Origin: Streptococcus australis | Lineage (GTDB): Bacteria > Bacillota > Bacilli > Lactobacillales > Streptococcaceae | Direction of reading: 5' to 3' | Assembly: GCF_901543175.1 (NCBI RefSeq) | Contig: NZ_LR594040.1 | Location: forward strand, 1,674,001 to 1,738,000 | DNA: 64,000 nt | Part shown: piece after piece, positions 7,837 through 16,763 of the stretch | Layout: each line of letters begins with the position of its first letter | Numbering within the stretch: position 1 is the first letter of the stretch | Made by a program: the position numbers and the translations under genes | Notes under the pieces: generated by a model | The model's database searches: none | What the model was told of the DNA's origin: nothing | What the model saw: the letters and a program-made list of their open reading frames with translations, nothing else

Positions 7837-8235
7837 ATGGGTTTAATTTTTATAATCGCAATTATTGGCGGAATTTTATGGTTTATCAGAAAATCTGCCA
7901 TTGATAAATACACTAAAAAACAGGAATTAGCAATGAAAATTCTTGAAAAATCGAAAAGAATTCGCTTAGAAGTAATGGCTGATATTAACGAGCTGGGTGG
8001 ACGAATGGCTTCGGCAGACCGTGAACAATACATCAGTCTAACTCAAGAAAGAGAATCGCTTCAAGAAACTTTAGAGACAATTGAAGCAAGTATTCGAGCT
8101 ATGGAATCAATTTTGCAGTGGAGAGTTGATTCTTCAGGTGGAAGACTGGAAATCGATAAGGAACTTTTGAACCTACGACGGTATTCTGGACTTACATTAG
8201 AAGAATTAGCACAAGATTGCGGTATTGTGCTATAA
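7837..8235 (+). CDS. membrane-anchored coiled-coil protein (132 aa)
   Basis: One N-terminal transmembrane helix (about residues 2-16) is followed by a long charged helical region (about residues 25-110: KKQELAMKILEKSKRIRLEV ... LTQERESLQETLETIEASI) that predicts a coiled coil, and a short helical tail. A TAAGGAG ribosome binding site precedes the ATG. It is the first gene after the recombinase-site region. No family is recognised; a structural or regulatory membrane role is possible. Confidence 0.6.
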   Translation: MGLIFIIAIIGGILWFIRKSAIDKYTKKQELAMKILEKSKRIRLEVMADINELGGRMASADREQYISLTQERESLQETLETIEASIRAMESILQWRVDSSGGRLEIDKELLNLRRYSGLTLEELAQDCGIVL

Positions 8236-8264
8236 AATATTGTAAATAGAAAGAGGTTTTTATT

Positions 8265-8408
8265 ATGGGAAACCCTAATGAATGGTATTGTGCTTGTGAA
8301 CGTGCTTTAAGTGGTAATAAATGCGATTGGTGTAAAGAAGCTATTTACCACAATCTTTCTTACCATAGGTGTGATTATGGAACTTGTCAAAAGAAATCTG
8401 GATGGTAA
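8265..8408 (+). CDS. Cys-rich microprotein (47 aa)
   Basis: Starts ATG GGA AAC CCT with an AAGAGG ribosome binding site. It contains seven cysteines with CAC, CDWC and CDYGTC spacings plus three histidines, the ligand composition of a zinc-binding fold. It has no transmembrane helix and no known family. It is the second of four short Cys-rich proteins in this arm of the element and lies only 5 bases before the next one. Confidence 0.6.
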   Translation: MGNPNEWYCACERALSGNKCDWCKEAIYHNLSYHRCDYGTCQKKSGW

Positions 8409-8413
8409 TCATT

Positions 8414-8524
8414 ATGATTAAACAAGTTAAAAAAATTCTTACAGCAACTATTGAGTGCCCAACTTGCGGACGAGAAACAAGCGACCGACCAGAACGGTGT
8501 AGTCATTGCGGTAATAAACTATAG
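8414..8524 (+). CDS. zinc-ribbon microprotein (36 aa)
   Basis: A 36-residue peptide (MIKQVKKILTATIECPTCG...) with paired knuckles CPTCG and CSHCG, 12 residues between the two pairs, which is a minimal zinc ribbon. It starts five bases after the previous stop and ends 10 bases before the next start, where TAGGAG provides the next ribosome binding site. The tight packing with its neighbours is the main argument that it is real. Confidence 0.55.
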   Translation: MIKQVKKILTATIECPTCGRETSDRPERCSHCGNKL

Positions 8525-8534
8525 GAGTTTTGAT

Positions 8535-8672
8535 ATGACTGAAAAATGTACAAAATGCCACGAGGTTCTTTGGTTCTACGCGGCAGACGACGCCCGTGGT
8601 AAAGTTATAAAAGTTTGCAAAAATCCTAATTGCACAATGTATAATTTTAAAGTTTCATTTAGTGAACGATAA
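8535..8672 (+). CDS. zinc-ribbon microprotein (45 aa)
   Basis: Starts at ATG 8535 (MTEKCTKCHEVLWFY...), with a GGAG ribosome binding site 7 bases upstream. The reading frame is open further back to 8451, but that part overlaps the previous gene. It has a CTKC knuckle and a CKNPNC knuckle separated by about 20 residues, as in short zinc ribbons. It is the last gene of the element before the terminator at 8685-8712 and the chromosomal pepC. Confidence 0.6.
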   Translation: MTEKCTKCHEVLWFYAADDARGKVIKVCKNPNCTMYNFKVSFSER

Positions 8673-8684
8673 TTGAATATATGA

Positions 8685-8712
8685 AAAAGACGGCTCATTT
8701 GAACCGTCTTTT
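8685..8712. terminator. bidirectional intrinsic terminator at the element/chromosome junction
   Basis: AAAAGACGG ... CCGTCTTTT forms a stem with A-tract and T-tract on opposite sides, so it can act on both strands. It ends the plus-strand small-gene cluster and faces the 3' end of pepC. Confidence 0.75.
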
Positions 8713-8797
8713 AACTCGCTTATAAGATGCATGAACTCAGATTATTTTAGAGTGCTGAGTGTCAGCCAGTCTTTCCCTAACCTTTTTTCTTGATATT

Positions 8798-10132
8798 TTA
8801 TTCTGCCAAGGCTCCCATTGGATCCCATGGTGCGAGCACGATTGGTTCTGCTTCATAGGCAGCTTGTTCTTCTGCTGTCAGCAGTTCTTTGCGAACAACG
8901 ATTTGGTAGGTGTATTCGTCCATCCAAGCGTCTGAGGCAACAAAGTAACCATCTGTACCGACCTTGTCTCCCCATGAATTTTCAACCTTCCACTTGATTG
9001 ATTTGCCGTTTTCGTCCAGGTCCACACCTGTCAAGACCATGGCGTGGGTCATCAAGCTTTCGCTGTAGTCCAAACGTCCAGCCTTGTCTTGAGTCAGTTT
9101 AATGTCCATGCTTGATTCAAAGTCATAAACATCTGTCGCAAGGATTCCAGCTTTACGGTTGCTGAGCTGACCGACATCTGAACCAAACCAAACAGTCTCT
9201 CCTGTTTGCATTTGGGCAATCGCCAATTCTTTCAAGCGCTCCATTGGAACGTTGATATAACGAACCGCACGGCTACCAACGACATTTCCCAACATCTCAA
9301 CTGTGTAAGATTTGCCATAAGGCTTGTCAGCAGTTGGAGCATTGATCACAGAAACATAATCTTCTAGAGGCAGATTGACATATTTCTTGTAAAACTCTTG
9401 TGGTGTGATACCCTTTTCGCTTTGATAGTTGTTATCCTTATCGCGATAAGCAAAGTCAAATTTACGTGGCGGAAGCCCTAATGACATGGCAAGAAAGTTA
9501 AAGATTTCCTGCAAGAGGTCTTCTTTCTTGGCTTGAACAGTCGCTTGGTCAGCCCCAGAAGCCAACAAATCACGCAAAATTTGGGCATCCTGGCGAAGCA
9601 ATTTGTTGAGGATAGCATTGAGTTCACGGCTATTGCTAGATGAGATAGACTCAGGATAAACAGACTTAGGAACGACACCGTATTTCTCAAAGAGGGACAC
9701 TACCATATCCCACTGACCGCCATCTTGTTGTGGAGTTTGGAGTAGGAAACTAACCTTGCGGCTAGTTAAGTCTTGGTCTGCAGTCGCAATGACTTGCTCC
9801 AAGAACCAGTTAGATTTTTCATACTTATCCCAGAAGAAGGTGTGGGCTTGTGACAACTCAAAGTTTTCTAGTTTGTATTGCGAGATGAGTTTGTGGCGGA
9901 AAGTGTTGAGAGCCGCAAACATCCAGCAACGACCAGATGCTTTCTGATTGGTCACCTTGTCCTTGGTCAAATCAAGCGAGAAAACAGGTGTGTTATCCAC
10001 ATGGCTCTGACGACGTTCTAGGGCTGCAAAAATTCCGTTGTGGCTTGCAGCGTTTTCGATAGCTTGGTATTTTACATTTGCTTCATAGTTGGCAAATAAT
10101 TGATCCGTAAATGATTCTTGAATCGCGTTCAT
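8798..10132 (-). CDS. pepC: aminopeptidase C (bleomycin-hydrolase family, C1B)
   Basis: A 444-aa cytosolic cysteine aminopeptidase that trims peptides from the N-terminus, forming a self-compartmentalised hexamer. The catalytic Cys lies in QKASGRCWMFAALN near residue 70, the His in LMTHAMVLTGVD near residue 362, and the Asn in KVENSWGD near residue 383. Length and C-terminus (ending ...PMGALAE) fit lactic acid bacterial PepC. It has an AGGAGG-type ribosome binding site before ATG at 10132. The gene order pepC-rsuA-glsB-pepS is the pneumococcal order. The mobile element lies immediately downstream of it. Confidence 0.95.
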   Translation of the reverse strand: MNAIQESFTDQLFANYEANVKYQAIENAASHNGIFAALERRQSHVDNTPVFSLDLTKDKVTNQKASGRCWMFAALNTFRHKLISQYKLENFELSQAHTFFWDKYEKSNWFLEQVIATADQDLTSRKVSFLLQTPQQDGGQWDMVVSLFEKYGVVPKSVYPESISSSNSRELNAILNKLLRQDAQILRDLLASGADQATVQAKKEDLLQEIFNFLAMSLGLPPRKFDFAYRDKDNNYQSEKGITPQEFYKKYVNLPLEDYVSVINAPTADKPYGKSYTVEMLGNVVGSRAVRYINVPMERLKELAIAQMQTGETVWFGSDVGQLSNRKAGILATDVYDFESSMDIKLTQDKAGRLDYSESLMTHAMVLTGVDLDENGKSIKWKVENSWGDKVGTDGYFVASDAWMDEYTYQIVVRKELLTAEEQAAYEAEPIVLAPWDPMGALAE

Positions 10133-10195
10133 AGATTCCTCCTTTTATTCTACTGTCTATTATAACTCTTTTCACAAAGGAAGCAACTGAAAAAC

Positions 10196-10231
10196 ATAAA
10201 AGGCAAGGACATTCTCCTCACCTTTTTACTA
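10196..10231 (-). terminator. intrinsic terminator after rsuA
   Basis: On the minus strand AAAAGGTGAGGA pairs, with wobble pairs, with TCCTTGCCTTTT, lying just after the rsuA stop at 10244 and before pepC. Confidence 0.5.
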
Positions 10232-10243
10232 AAGTAAATTGAC

Positions 10244-10966
10244 TTAAGCAACGCTAGCAAGGAGAACTTCTAACTCCTTCTTGGTCAAGCGACGCCATTC
10301 TCCTCGTTTTAGATTCTCATCCAAAACTAGAGTCCCCATAGTCAAACGTTGTAGGTCCACTACTTCCTTACCACAGTAGGCCACCATGCGTTTGACTTGA
10401 TGGAATTTCCCTTCTGCTATGGTCACACGAACCTGGCTCTCACCCTTATCTGAATCCACTGACAAAATCTCCAGTTTGGCCGGCTGGCAGGTAAAGTCCT
10501 TAAGTGGAATACCCTTGCCAAATGTTCCCACATCTTCTTGGGTCATGATTCCCTTGACCTGAGCCAGATATGTCTTGTCCACATGACGTTTAGGTGAAAG
10601 AAGGGTATGGGCCAGCTTTCCATCATTTGTCAAGAGTAAGAGTCCATGCGTATCGATATCCAAACGCCCTACAGGAAAGACTTCTTTGGCACGTCCATAG
10701 TCGTCCAACAAGTCCAGAACCGTTCTATGCTTGGGATCCTCAGTCGCCGAAATGACTCCTTGGGGCTTGTTCATCATGTAGTAGACAAACTCTTCATACT
10801 CCAGCACTTGACCGTCAAAACGAATCTCATCTATCTCTTCATTGATCTGCAGTTTAGCTGACTTTTCTTTTTTACCATTTACCGTCACGCGCCCAGCTTT
10901 AAGCAAATTTTTGACCTCAGTTCGACTCCCTACAGCGCAGGCAACTAAAAATTTATCTAATCTCAT
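10244..10966 (-). CDS. rsuA: 16S rRNA pseudouridine synthase, RsuA family
   Basis: A 240-aa protein with an N-terminal S4 RNA-binding domain (MRLDKFLVACAVGSRTEVKNLL, residues 1-60) and a pseudouridine synthase domain. The catalytic aspartate is in the motif VGRLDIDTHGLLLLTNDG near residues 101-120. It would convert a uridine in 16S rRNA to pseudouridine during small-subunit assembly. It sits between glsB and pepC as in pneumococci. RsuA cannot be separated from RluB/RluE relatives on motif alone, but length and order favour RsuA. Confidence 0.88.
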   Translation of the reverse strand: MRLDKFLVACAVGSRTEVKNLLKAGRVTVNGKKEKSAKLQINEEIDEIRFDGQVLEYEEFVYYMMNKPQGVISATEDPKHRTVLDLLDDYGRAKEVFPVGRLDIDTHGLLLLTNDGKLAHTLLSPKRHVDKTYLAQVKGIMTQEDVGTFGKGIPLKDFTCQPAKLEILSVDSDKGESQVRVTIAEGKFHQVKRMVAYCGKEVVDLQRLTMGTLVLDENLKRGEWRRLTKKELEVLLASVA

Positions 10967-10987
10967 AGAACTATTATATCATACTCA

Positions 10988-11022
10988 AAAGGAGGCTGGC
11001 CCAAGTGACCAACCTTCTTTTT
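10988..11022. terminator. imperfect bidirectional terminator between glsB and rsuA
   Basis: GGAGGCTGG pairs, with wobble pairs, with CCAACCTTC and is flanked by AAAA and TTTTTT. It lies between the glsB stop and the rsuA start. Confidence 0.5.
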
Positions 11023-11039
11023 TCTAATTTTTCAAGAAA

Positions 11040-11270
11040 CTAACTTCCTCGTCTCCAGAAAATAGCCAAGACAATCATAGCTCCTAAAATAGCTGGGATA
11101 ATGGCCGTTCCTGCTATAATTGGACCCCAAGTTCCGAAAAGCAAGTGGCCCAAAAAGGCACCAATCCAGCCGAGAAACATTTTTCCAAAGCATCCCATAC
11201 TCTCCCCACGATTGGTCAAAGCACCTGCCAAGAGCCCCACTAGGAGACCAACAAACATACTTCCAAGCAT
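11040..11270 (-). CDS. GlsB/YeaQ/YmgE-family stress membrane protein
   Basis: A 76-aa, very hydrophobic, Gly-rich protein with three predicted transmembrane helices (about residues 1-18, 28-48, 51-70) and the short polar loop NRGESMGCFGK. This is the profile of the transglycosylase-associated / GlsB family of general-stress membrane proteins; the biochemical function is unknown. It starts 9 bases after pepS ends, so pepS and this gene are probably co-transcribed. Confidence 0.8.
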   Translation of the reverse strand: MLGSMFVGLLVGLLAGALTNRGESMGCFGKMFLGWIGAFLGHLLFGTWGPIIAGTAIIPAILGAMIVLAIFWRRGS

Positions 11271-11279
11271 AGCTTCTCC

Positions 11280-12521
11280 TTAAATTGCCCAGTCTCCATT
11301 ACGGAAGAGAGGTACGCGTGTTCCATCCTCATGGATACCATCGATATCCATTTGGTTAGAGCCAATCATAAAGTCCACGTGAGCATCTGAACGGTTAAGC
11401 CCCGCAGCTTCAAGCTCTTCTTCACTCATCTCTGCACCACCAACAACGCTAGTCGCATAGGCAGCACCAATAGCCAAGTGGTTTGAGGCATTTTCATCGA
11501 AAAGGGTATTAAAGAAGGTAATGCCTGACTGAGAAATTGGGCTTGGATCTGGTACCAAGGCACATTCGCCTAAGGCACGCGCGCCAGCATTTTCAAAGAC
11601 AAGGTCTTTCATGACCTGATTACCCTTCTCAGCAGTTATATCAACGATTTGACCATCCTTGAAGGTTACTTTAATCCCTTTAATGATATTTCCGTTGTAG
11701 CTAAGTGGTTTTGTAGAGGTTACATAACCATCTGCACGACGGAAGTCAGGCGCTGTGAAAACTTCCTCTGTCGGCATATTTGGCAAGAACCCTTCTCCCT
11801 GTGCATTGACAGCACCAGCTGATTCCCAAACGTGGTTCTTTGGCAAACCAAGTGTCAAATCTGTCCCTGGCGCTGTGTAATGAAGGGCTGAAAATTGCTC
11901 CTTATTAAGCATATCTGCCTTGCTCTTCAAGATAGCTGCATGTTCTTCCCAAGCCTTAACGGGATCTTCTTCGTAGACACGGCAAGTCTTGAAGATTTGA
12001 TCCCAAAGGAGATCCACTGCTTCTTCATCGCTTGCAGCATTTGGAAAGACCTTCTTAGCCCACTCGAGTCCAGCAGCAGCAGCCACAGTCCAGCTAACCT
12101 TGTTGGATTGTGTTGCGATACGCATTGGCTTCATGGCAAGACCCATCGCTTTGGCAGAAGCTGAAAGCTTATCCGCATCCACTCCGTTCAAGGCACCTGG
12201 GTCAGAAGAACGGACACCGAGACGGCTAGCCTTATTCTCCAAGAGATAGTTCATCTCAGCAATCTTGTATTCTGGCACATTGTCCAAACGCTCCATCGGC
12301 GCGTGGAGGAATTTCTCGCGATTGATGACATCATCTGTCCACTGAACGATAACTTCATGTGCTCCAAGTGCATATGCTTCTTTAACGATTAAGTGAGCCA
12401 ACTCACGTTGCTCCACATCGATAGAGAGTGCCAAGGTGTGACCAGGTTGCACATTAATTCCGTTCGCAACCAACAATTTCGCATATTTTTCTAGATTTTC
12501 TTTAAAATTTGGTAAAACCAT
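11280..12521 (-). CDS. pepS: aminopeptidase PepS (M29 family)
   Basis: A 413-aa metallo-aminopeptidase of family M29 (PepS / AmpS type), cytosolic, releasing N-terminal residues from peptides. The N-terminal segment (MVLPNFKENLEKYAKLLVANGINVQPGHTL) and the C-terminal metal-site region with EEVFTAPD, EKGNQ and IGSNQMDIDGI are characteristic. Length matches streptococcal PepS. Downstream it runs into the small GlsB-like gene. Confidence 0.93.
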   Translation of the reverse strand: MVLPNFKENLEKYAKLLVANGINVQPGHTLALSIDVEQRELAHLIVKEAYALGAHEVIVQWTDDVINREKFLHAPMERLDNVPEYKIAEMNYLLENKASRLGVRSSDPGALNGVDADKLSASAKAMGLAMKPMRIATQSNKVSWTVAAAAGLEWAKKVFPNAASDEEAVDLLWDQIFKTCRVYEEDPVKAWEEHAAILKSKADMLNKEQFSALHYTAPGTDLTLGLPKNHVWESAGAVNAQGEGFLPNMPTEEVFTAPDFRRADGYVTSTKPLSYNGNIIKGIKVTFKDGQIVDITAEKGNQVMKDLVFENAGARALGECALVPDPSPISQSGITFFNTLFDENASNHLAIGAAYATSVVGGAEMSEEELEAAGLNRSDAHVDFMIGSNQMDIDGIHEDGTRVPLFRNGDWAI

Positions 12522-12542
12522 TTTGTTTTCTCTTTTCTATAT

Positions 12543-12695
12543 TTATTTTTCTTTCAAAGCAGAGAATAATCCTGCTAAAGCAATGGCACCAGACAAGAGT
12601 ACTGTTGATAGGATGATTGTTTCGTCTGCCAGCTCTAACTGATAGTCAAAGAACTTTTCAGCAGGTTTGTCTTCCGCAAAAATTCTTAGTTTCAT
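12543..12695 (-). CDS. small single-helix membrane protein (50 aa)
   Basis: Begins ATG AAA CTA AGA at 12695 with a GGAG ribosome binding site and ends TAA at 12543. The first 25 residues are charged (KLRIFAEDKPAEKFFDYQLEL), then comes a transmembrane helix (about residues 27-45) and a short basic tail. It lies between the toxin gene yafQ and pepS. No known function. RBS, codon pattern and location support a real gene. Confidence 0.55.
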   Translation of the reverse strand: MKLRIFAEDKPAEKFFDYQLELADETIILSTVLLSGAIALAGLFSALKEK

Positions 12696-12715
12696 ATTGA
12701 ACTCCTTAAAATTTA

Positions 12716-12994
12716 TTAAAATAAATCGCTATGACTGCCCGTCCTCAGCAAGTTTAAAACCAATTCTGACTTGTCTACTTTATAGACCAAAAGCCAATCT
12801 GGTTGGATATGACACTCACGAACTCCTTGAAAATGCTTAGATGCCGTTAATTGATGATCACGATATCTAGCAGGAAGTTCTTTTTCTTTAACAAGAAAAT
12901 TCAAAACTTCTTCTAATAATTCTGCCCTCAAACCACGCTTCATAGCCAACTTAAAATCTTTTTTAAACTGTTTATGATAACGAATCTTAAGCAC
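12716..12994 (-). CDS. yafQ: YafQ-type mRNA endonuclease toxin
   Basis: A 92-aa toxin of the RelE/ParE superfamily, YafQ branch. The conserved positions are present: YRDHQLTAS, GVRECHIQPDWLLVYK and the C-terminal LLRTGSHSDLF, which contain the catalytic-site histidines and acidic residue of YafQ enzymes. Such toxins cut mRNA on the ribosome. The start overlaps the end of the antitoxin gene by 8 bases, the standard coupling of type II toxin-antitoxin operons. Confidence 0.88.
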   Translation of the reverse strand: MLKIRYHKQFKKDFKLAMKRGLRAELLEEVLNFLVKEKELPARYRDHQLTASKHFQGVRECHIQPDWLLVYKVDKSELVLNLLRTGSHSDLF

Positions 12995-13250
12995 GTAAGT
13001 CCTCCATCAAGTCTGAGACTGATTCAAAGGATTGGCTCATATTACGATTTTGATTTAAATCCCTTAATACCTCAAGTAACTTCCGATTCTCATCAAGCCT
13101 AACATCAAAAGGCAAACCCTGATATTGAATAGCCTGACGAAGGAAAATATTGATAGCTGTGGTCATATCCATTCCCAGATTATTAAAAACCTGTTGGGCC
13201 TGCTCCTTAACCTCACTATCCAAACGGATACTCATACTCGTCTTTGACAT
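12987..13250 (-). CDS. dinJ: RelB/DinJ-family antitoxin
   Basis: An 87-aa antitoxin with an N-terminal ribbon-helix-helix (MSKTSMSIRLDSEVKEQAQQ ... MDMTTAINIFLRQA) for DNA binding and autoregulation, and an acidic C-terminus that would wrap the toxin. It overlaps yafQ. The pair lies between pepS and the Lamassu-like operon, beside the terminator of that operon. Confidence 0.88.
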   Translation of the reverse strand: MSKTSMSIRLDSEVKEQAQQVFNNLGMDMTTAINIFLRQAIQYQGLPFDVRLDENRKLLEVLRDLNQNRNMSQSFESVSDLMEDLRA

Positions 13251-13285
13251 ATTTTCACCTTCTTTCTATTTATTATTTTAACAAA

Positions 13286-13331
13286 AAAGAGGGCTAATGT
13301 AAATCTTTTGGATATACATTAGCCTCTTTGT
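13286..13331. terminator. hairpin terminator after the Lamassu-like operon
   Basis: Arms AGGGCTAATGTA and TACATTAGCCTCT flank a short AT-rich loop, with a poly-T (minus strand) after the AGCCCTC arm. It separates the three-gene operon from the toxin-antitoxin pair. Confidence 0.65.
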
Positions 13332-13395
13332 TATTGGATATTATTGTAGCGCGGAAGATTCACAGAGAAAACAAGGAAAAGAAAAAATTTACATA

Positions 13396-16044
13396 TTATC
13401 CTTGCAAGTCACTAACCTTTTCATATTTTATATTTACTTCCGAATTTGAATTTGCAAATTTATAACCCATGAACAAAGCATTAAAATCGCTATAAGTTGA
13501 TAAAATGATCTGATACTTATCTATAATTCCATGACGTAAAATTTCAATAAAAGATAGTACATTCATAGCATCCATGTCTTGAACTGGATCATCTATCATT
13601 AAGAAATTCAAATTATCAGATAGCTTAAACATCGTATTCAGTGAAAGAGTAAATGCTAGAGACACAACAGCCAACTGCCCTGTACTCAGCTGATTCATTA
13701 CATCATGATCATTATTAGTGTCGGATTTAAATCTAATAATTGCTACTTTCCCATTATCACTACTCGTTGTTTTCTTGTACGTTAAGAAAATTCCCATACC
13801 TTGTTGATAATTTTGTAACATTTTTGCTGAATATATAAAGAATGGGATACGTAGTTTTTTAACAATATCTATTTTGAACTGTTTTACTTCTTCTTTATAT
13901 ATAGTATTAATTTCTTCTAATCGCCCCACAGTTGCTCTCAATGTTTCTATCTGACTTGATAAATCTTGAAGTTGCTGATTTTGAACTAGTTTATGCTGTC
14001 TATCAAGATAAAGTTTCTTATTCTCTAAATCTCCAATACGAATATCCTCTAATACTTCCACTTTACTTTGAAAATATGTAGGAAATATGTTCTCAGCGTC
14101 TGCTATCAGATTCTCATTAATAGCATATTTATTATCAACTGCCGAGTGAATAGCATTTTTTAATTCAAGCAATTTACTATCAATCATCGCCATATTTATC
14201 TTCGAATATGAGCTTGATTCCAATTGGTACGTTTCAAACTGTAATTCAGAAAATTCTTCTCTTAAATCACCCAGTTGCCTCTTTATATTTTCCAGATTAT
14301 TAATATCTAGTAACCGATAAACATCATTATCAACTACTAATTTTGATTGAAATTCTTTCAAGTTTAACTGGTACTGCTGGTTATAGTCTTTAAATTCTAA
14401 CCTTCCCAACTCATATGGTACCATAATTGTGTACGACTGAATAAAAGTTTTAAAACCTTCGACATTTCGAGAATAACTTTGATACAAATTTTTTAATTCT
14501 TGTAATCTATCTAATAAATTTTTATCTACATCCGTAGAGAAGCTATTTATTTCATCAATGATTTTCTTCTTCAGTTGCTGGATCAGTTCATTCAGCAATA
14601 ATTGAACTTCTTGCAATTGCAGACTATTTTGAGACGAAATTTCAGTTAGATAATTTTTATAACTATCATAAGCTTGCTTCAATTCTTCAAATGTTTGGAA
14701 CTGTGAATTACAGAATGGACATTTGTTTTCATCAATATGTCGATGTCTCAACTCATCAAACTTATTACCTAAGTTACTCCTTAATTGTCGTAGTTCACTT
14801 AAATTTTTGTCTACCTGGCTAGCATTATTCCTCAGACTTTGGAATTTAACTACTTGTATTTTAAGCAATTCAAAATCACCTGACAATCTATCATTTTGAG
14901 TATAAGTAATGGACTGTTCTGTCATCTCAGTAATATCCGCTGATAAATTAGTCAAGTAGGTATTTAGTTGCTTTCTTCGATTGCAATCATGAACAACTCT
15001 CTCATATGATTGTAGGTAATTCTCTAAAAGCACATATTCAAATAATTTTGGATTGTCTAATGAATACTTTTCCCACAGCCATTGAGAATTTGATCTAAGA
15101 ATATTGGGAGATAATATTGAAAAATATAATGCTTGTTTGACAGCCGTATCATCAGCAATATCTTTTTTTCTTTTATCTCTTTCCCTCTTTCTATTATACT
15201 CTTCTATCGAGAAATTCTTCTTAAAATCAATAATATTTTGTAAAGTATTTTGATAAGTTAATAATTTGTCAAGATTAGCAATAGAAAAAGGAGTTTCACA
15301 ATCAAATACAAATTCCTTATGATTAAATAATCTATGATAAGGGACATCCGATAGTTCTTGCTGTTTTAAGTTTTTTAATTGTCCCTCTAAATCACTAATC
15401 TTTCTATTAATAACGTTTGTTACTGTATTAATCTCTTTTATTTTCTTCTCTACTTTATCCGTTTTTACTAAAAAAGATAAACTATCGCCTCTTTCTTGTT
15501 CCGTTTGCTTTAGAAAAAAGGTTGTTTCTTCCTGTTGAATATAATTAAATAGATTGAAAATTTTTTCTATCTCATATTTCCCATTAATACCTAAAAATGC
15601 GTCAATAGAACTTTGAGTAATCTCTTCCAGACTAGTATTATCTATAGAACTAAAATTTGTCTCGCTTACTTCCACTTGTCTAAATAACTTAAACTGACTG
15701 GCAGACTTCAAAGGTGCAAATGAATTTCTACTATCAGTAGAACTATTTACTAATTTTCTTACAATTACAAGTTGGTCACCATTCATTTTTTCTAGCCACA
15801 ATTTTATAATTACCGGCTGACCAATTTCATTCTGAAAGAAGGGCTTATTATACACAATATTTTCAGCAGTAACTTTATTAATGCGAGAAAGATTACCAGT
15901 CAATCCTAACTCTATTGCATCAAAAATAGTTGTCTTTCCATATCCATTTGGTCCCACTAAAAATGTTATTCCATCACTAAAATCAATAACTGTTTCATTT
16001 CTAAAGTTCTTGAAATTATAAAGTAAAATTTTCCTAATCTTCAC
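13396..16044 (-). CDS. Rad50/SMC-like ATPase with zinc hook (Lamassu LmuB / DdmC / ABC-3C ATPase)
   Basis: An 882-aa SMC-family ATPase. Walker A GPNGYGKTT is at residues 31-39. Long coiled coils fill the centre, with a CPFC zinc-hook motif near residues 440-443 where two arms would dimerise. An ABC signature-like LSTGQLAVVSLAF is near residue 785 and Walker B LMIDDPVQDMD near residue 818. In Lamassu/Ddm systems this subunit senses foreign or replicating DNA and controls a nuclease effector. It starts 4 bases after the middle component ends, as third gene of the operon. The codon use is AT-rich compared with flanking core genes, suggesting acquisition. A stand-alone repair protein is the alternative, but the operon argues against it. 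Confidence 0.82.
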   Translation of the reverse strand: MKIRKILLYNFKNFRNETVIDFSDGITFLVGPNGYGKTTIFDAIELGLTGNLSRINKVTAENIVYNKPFFQNEIGQPVIIKLWLEKMNGDQLVIVRKLVNSSTDSRNSFAPLKSASQFKLFRQVEVSETNFSSIDNTSLEEITQSSIDAFLGINGKYEIEKIFNLFNYIQQEETTFFLKQTEQERGDSLSFLVKTDKVEKKIKEINTVTNVINRKISDLEGQLKNLKQQELSDVPYHRLFNHKEFVFDCETPFSIANLDKLLTYQNTLQNIIDFKKNFSIEEYNRKRERDKRKKDIADDTAVKQALYFSILSPNILRSNSQWLWEKYSLDNPKLFEYVLLENYLQSYERVVHDCNRRKQLNTYLTNLSADITEMTEQSITYTQNDRLSGDFELLKIQVVKFQSLRNNASQVDKNLSELRQLRSNLGNKFDELRHRHIDENKCPFCNSQFQTFEELKQAYDSYKNYLTEISSQNSLQLQEVQLLLNELIQQLKKKIIDEINSFSTDVDKNLLDRLQELKNLYQSYSRNVEGFKTFIQSYTIMVPYELGRLEFKDYNQQYQLNLKEFQSKLVVDNDVYRLLDINNLENIKRQLGDLREEFSELQFETYQLESSSYSKINMAMIDSKLLELKNAIHSAVDNKYAINENLIADAENIFPTYFQSKVEVLEDIRIGDLENKKLYLDRQHKLVQNQQLQDLSSQIETLRATVGRLEEINTIYKEEVKQFKIDIVKKLRIPFFIYSAKMLQNYQQGMGIFLTYKKTTSSDNGKVAIIRFKSDTNNDHDVMNQLSTGQLAVVSLAFTLSLNTMFKLSDNLNFLMIDDPVQDMDAMNVLSFIEILRHGIIDKYQIILSTYSDFNALFMGYKFANSNSEVNIKYEKVSDLQG

Positions 16045-16048
16045 AAGT

Positions 16049-16762
16049 TCAGTCTCCTAAAATTTGATTTAAGCTATCCAGCAAACCACTAGCTTCATCT
16101 TCAAGTTGTTTCCTAATATCAACTCCACTAAAAATTTCTAAAATATTATCTACCTGCTTTTTATGATCATTTAACCCTTCCATTTCAATTCGTGCTTGGA
16201 TTTTATTTTCAACTATTTCAAAATGATTATCAGAATGATGAAGAGAAGCAAATGGTAATTTAATAATTAGTTGTATAGCAATAAAATAAGAAGTATCAAA
16301 AAACATGTCACTCTCAAATTTATCAAATAAATACTCACCCTCAGGAGATATAGACTGAATATAATTTAGCAAGTCTTCAATATTCGAGTTCAATCTGCTC
16401 AATCCTTCCTCGGTATATAGTATGACATACTTTCTAAAGTAATATTCATCTTCTTCAACTTTCATAATCATATTTCTAAGACTTTCATATGATTGCTTCA
16501 GTTCATCAACTTTTATGGTTACAAATAAAGAGGTATTTTTCTTAATTTTATTATCATTAAGTTTTTCAAAGCAAGATATCAACTTATTTGTTTGCTCACA
16601 AGTAAAAAAATCTGACCCTCCTTCGCTACTAGATTTAAAATCCTCCCTACTATATTCTTGAATAAGGAAAAATTCATTTCCTTCCCCTCCCCACAATTCT
16701 AAATGCTCATCACATTTATGAAAATTATGTTGTTCTAAGATCTGTTGCAAAAAACTATCCAT
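16049..16762 (-). CDS. ABC-3C / Lamassu middle component (LmuC / DdmB-like)
   Basis: A 237-aa acidic soluble protein with no catalytic motif, placed exactly between effector and ATPase genes: it starts one base after the effector stop and ends 4 bases before the ATPase start. It has the charged segment EEDEYYFRKYVILYTEEGL typical, as I remember them, of 'middle component' proteins of three-component ABC-ATPase systems. In Lamassu/Ddm complexes the small subunit bridges the SMC dimer and the effector. Assignment depends mostly on operon position and size. Confidence 0.7.
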   Translation of the reverse strand: MDSFLQQILEQHNFHKCDEHLELWGGEGNEFFLIQEYSREDFKSSSEGGSDFFTCEQTNKLISCFEKLNDNKIKKNTSLFVTIKVDELKQSYESLRNMIMKVEEDEYYFRKYVILYTEEGLSRLNSNIEDLLNYIQSISPEGEYLFDKFESDMFFDTSYFIAIQLIIKLPFASLHHSDNHFEIVENKIQARIEMEGLNDHKKQVDNILEIFSGVDIRKQLEDEASGLLDSLNQILGD

Positions 16763-16763
16763 T

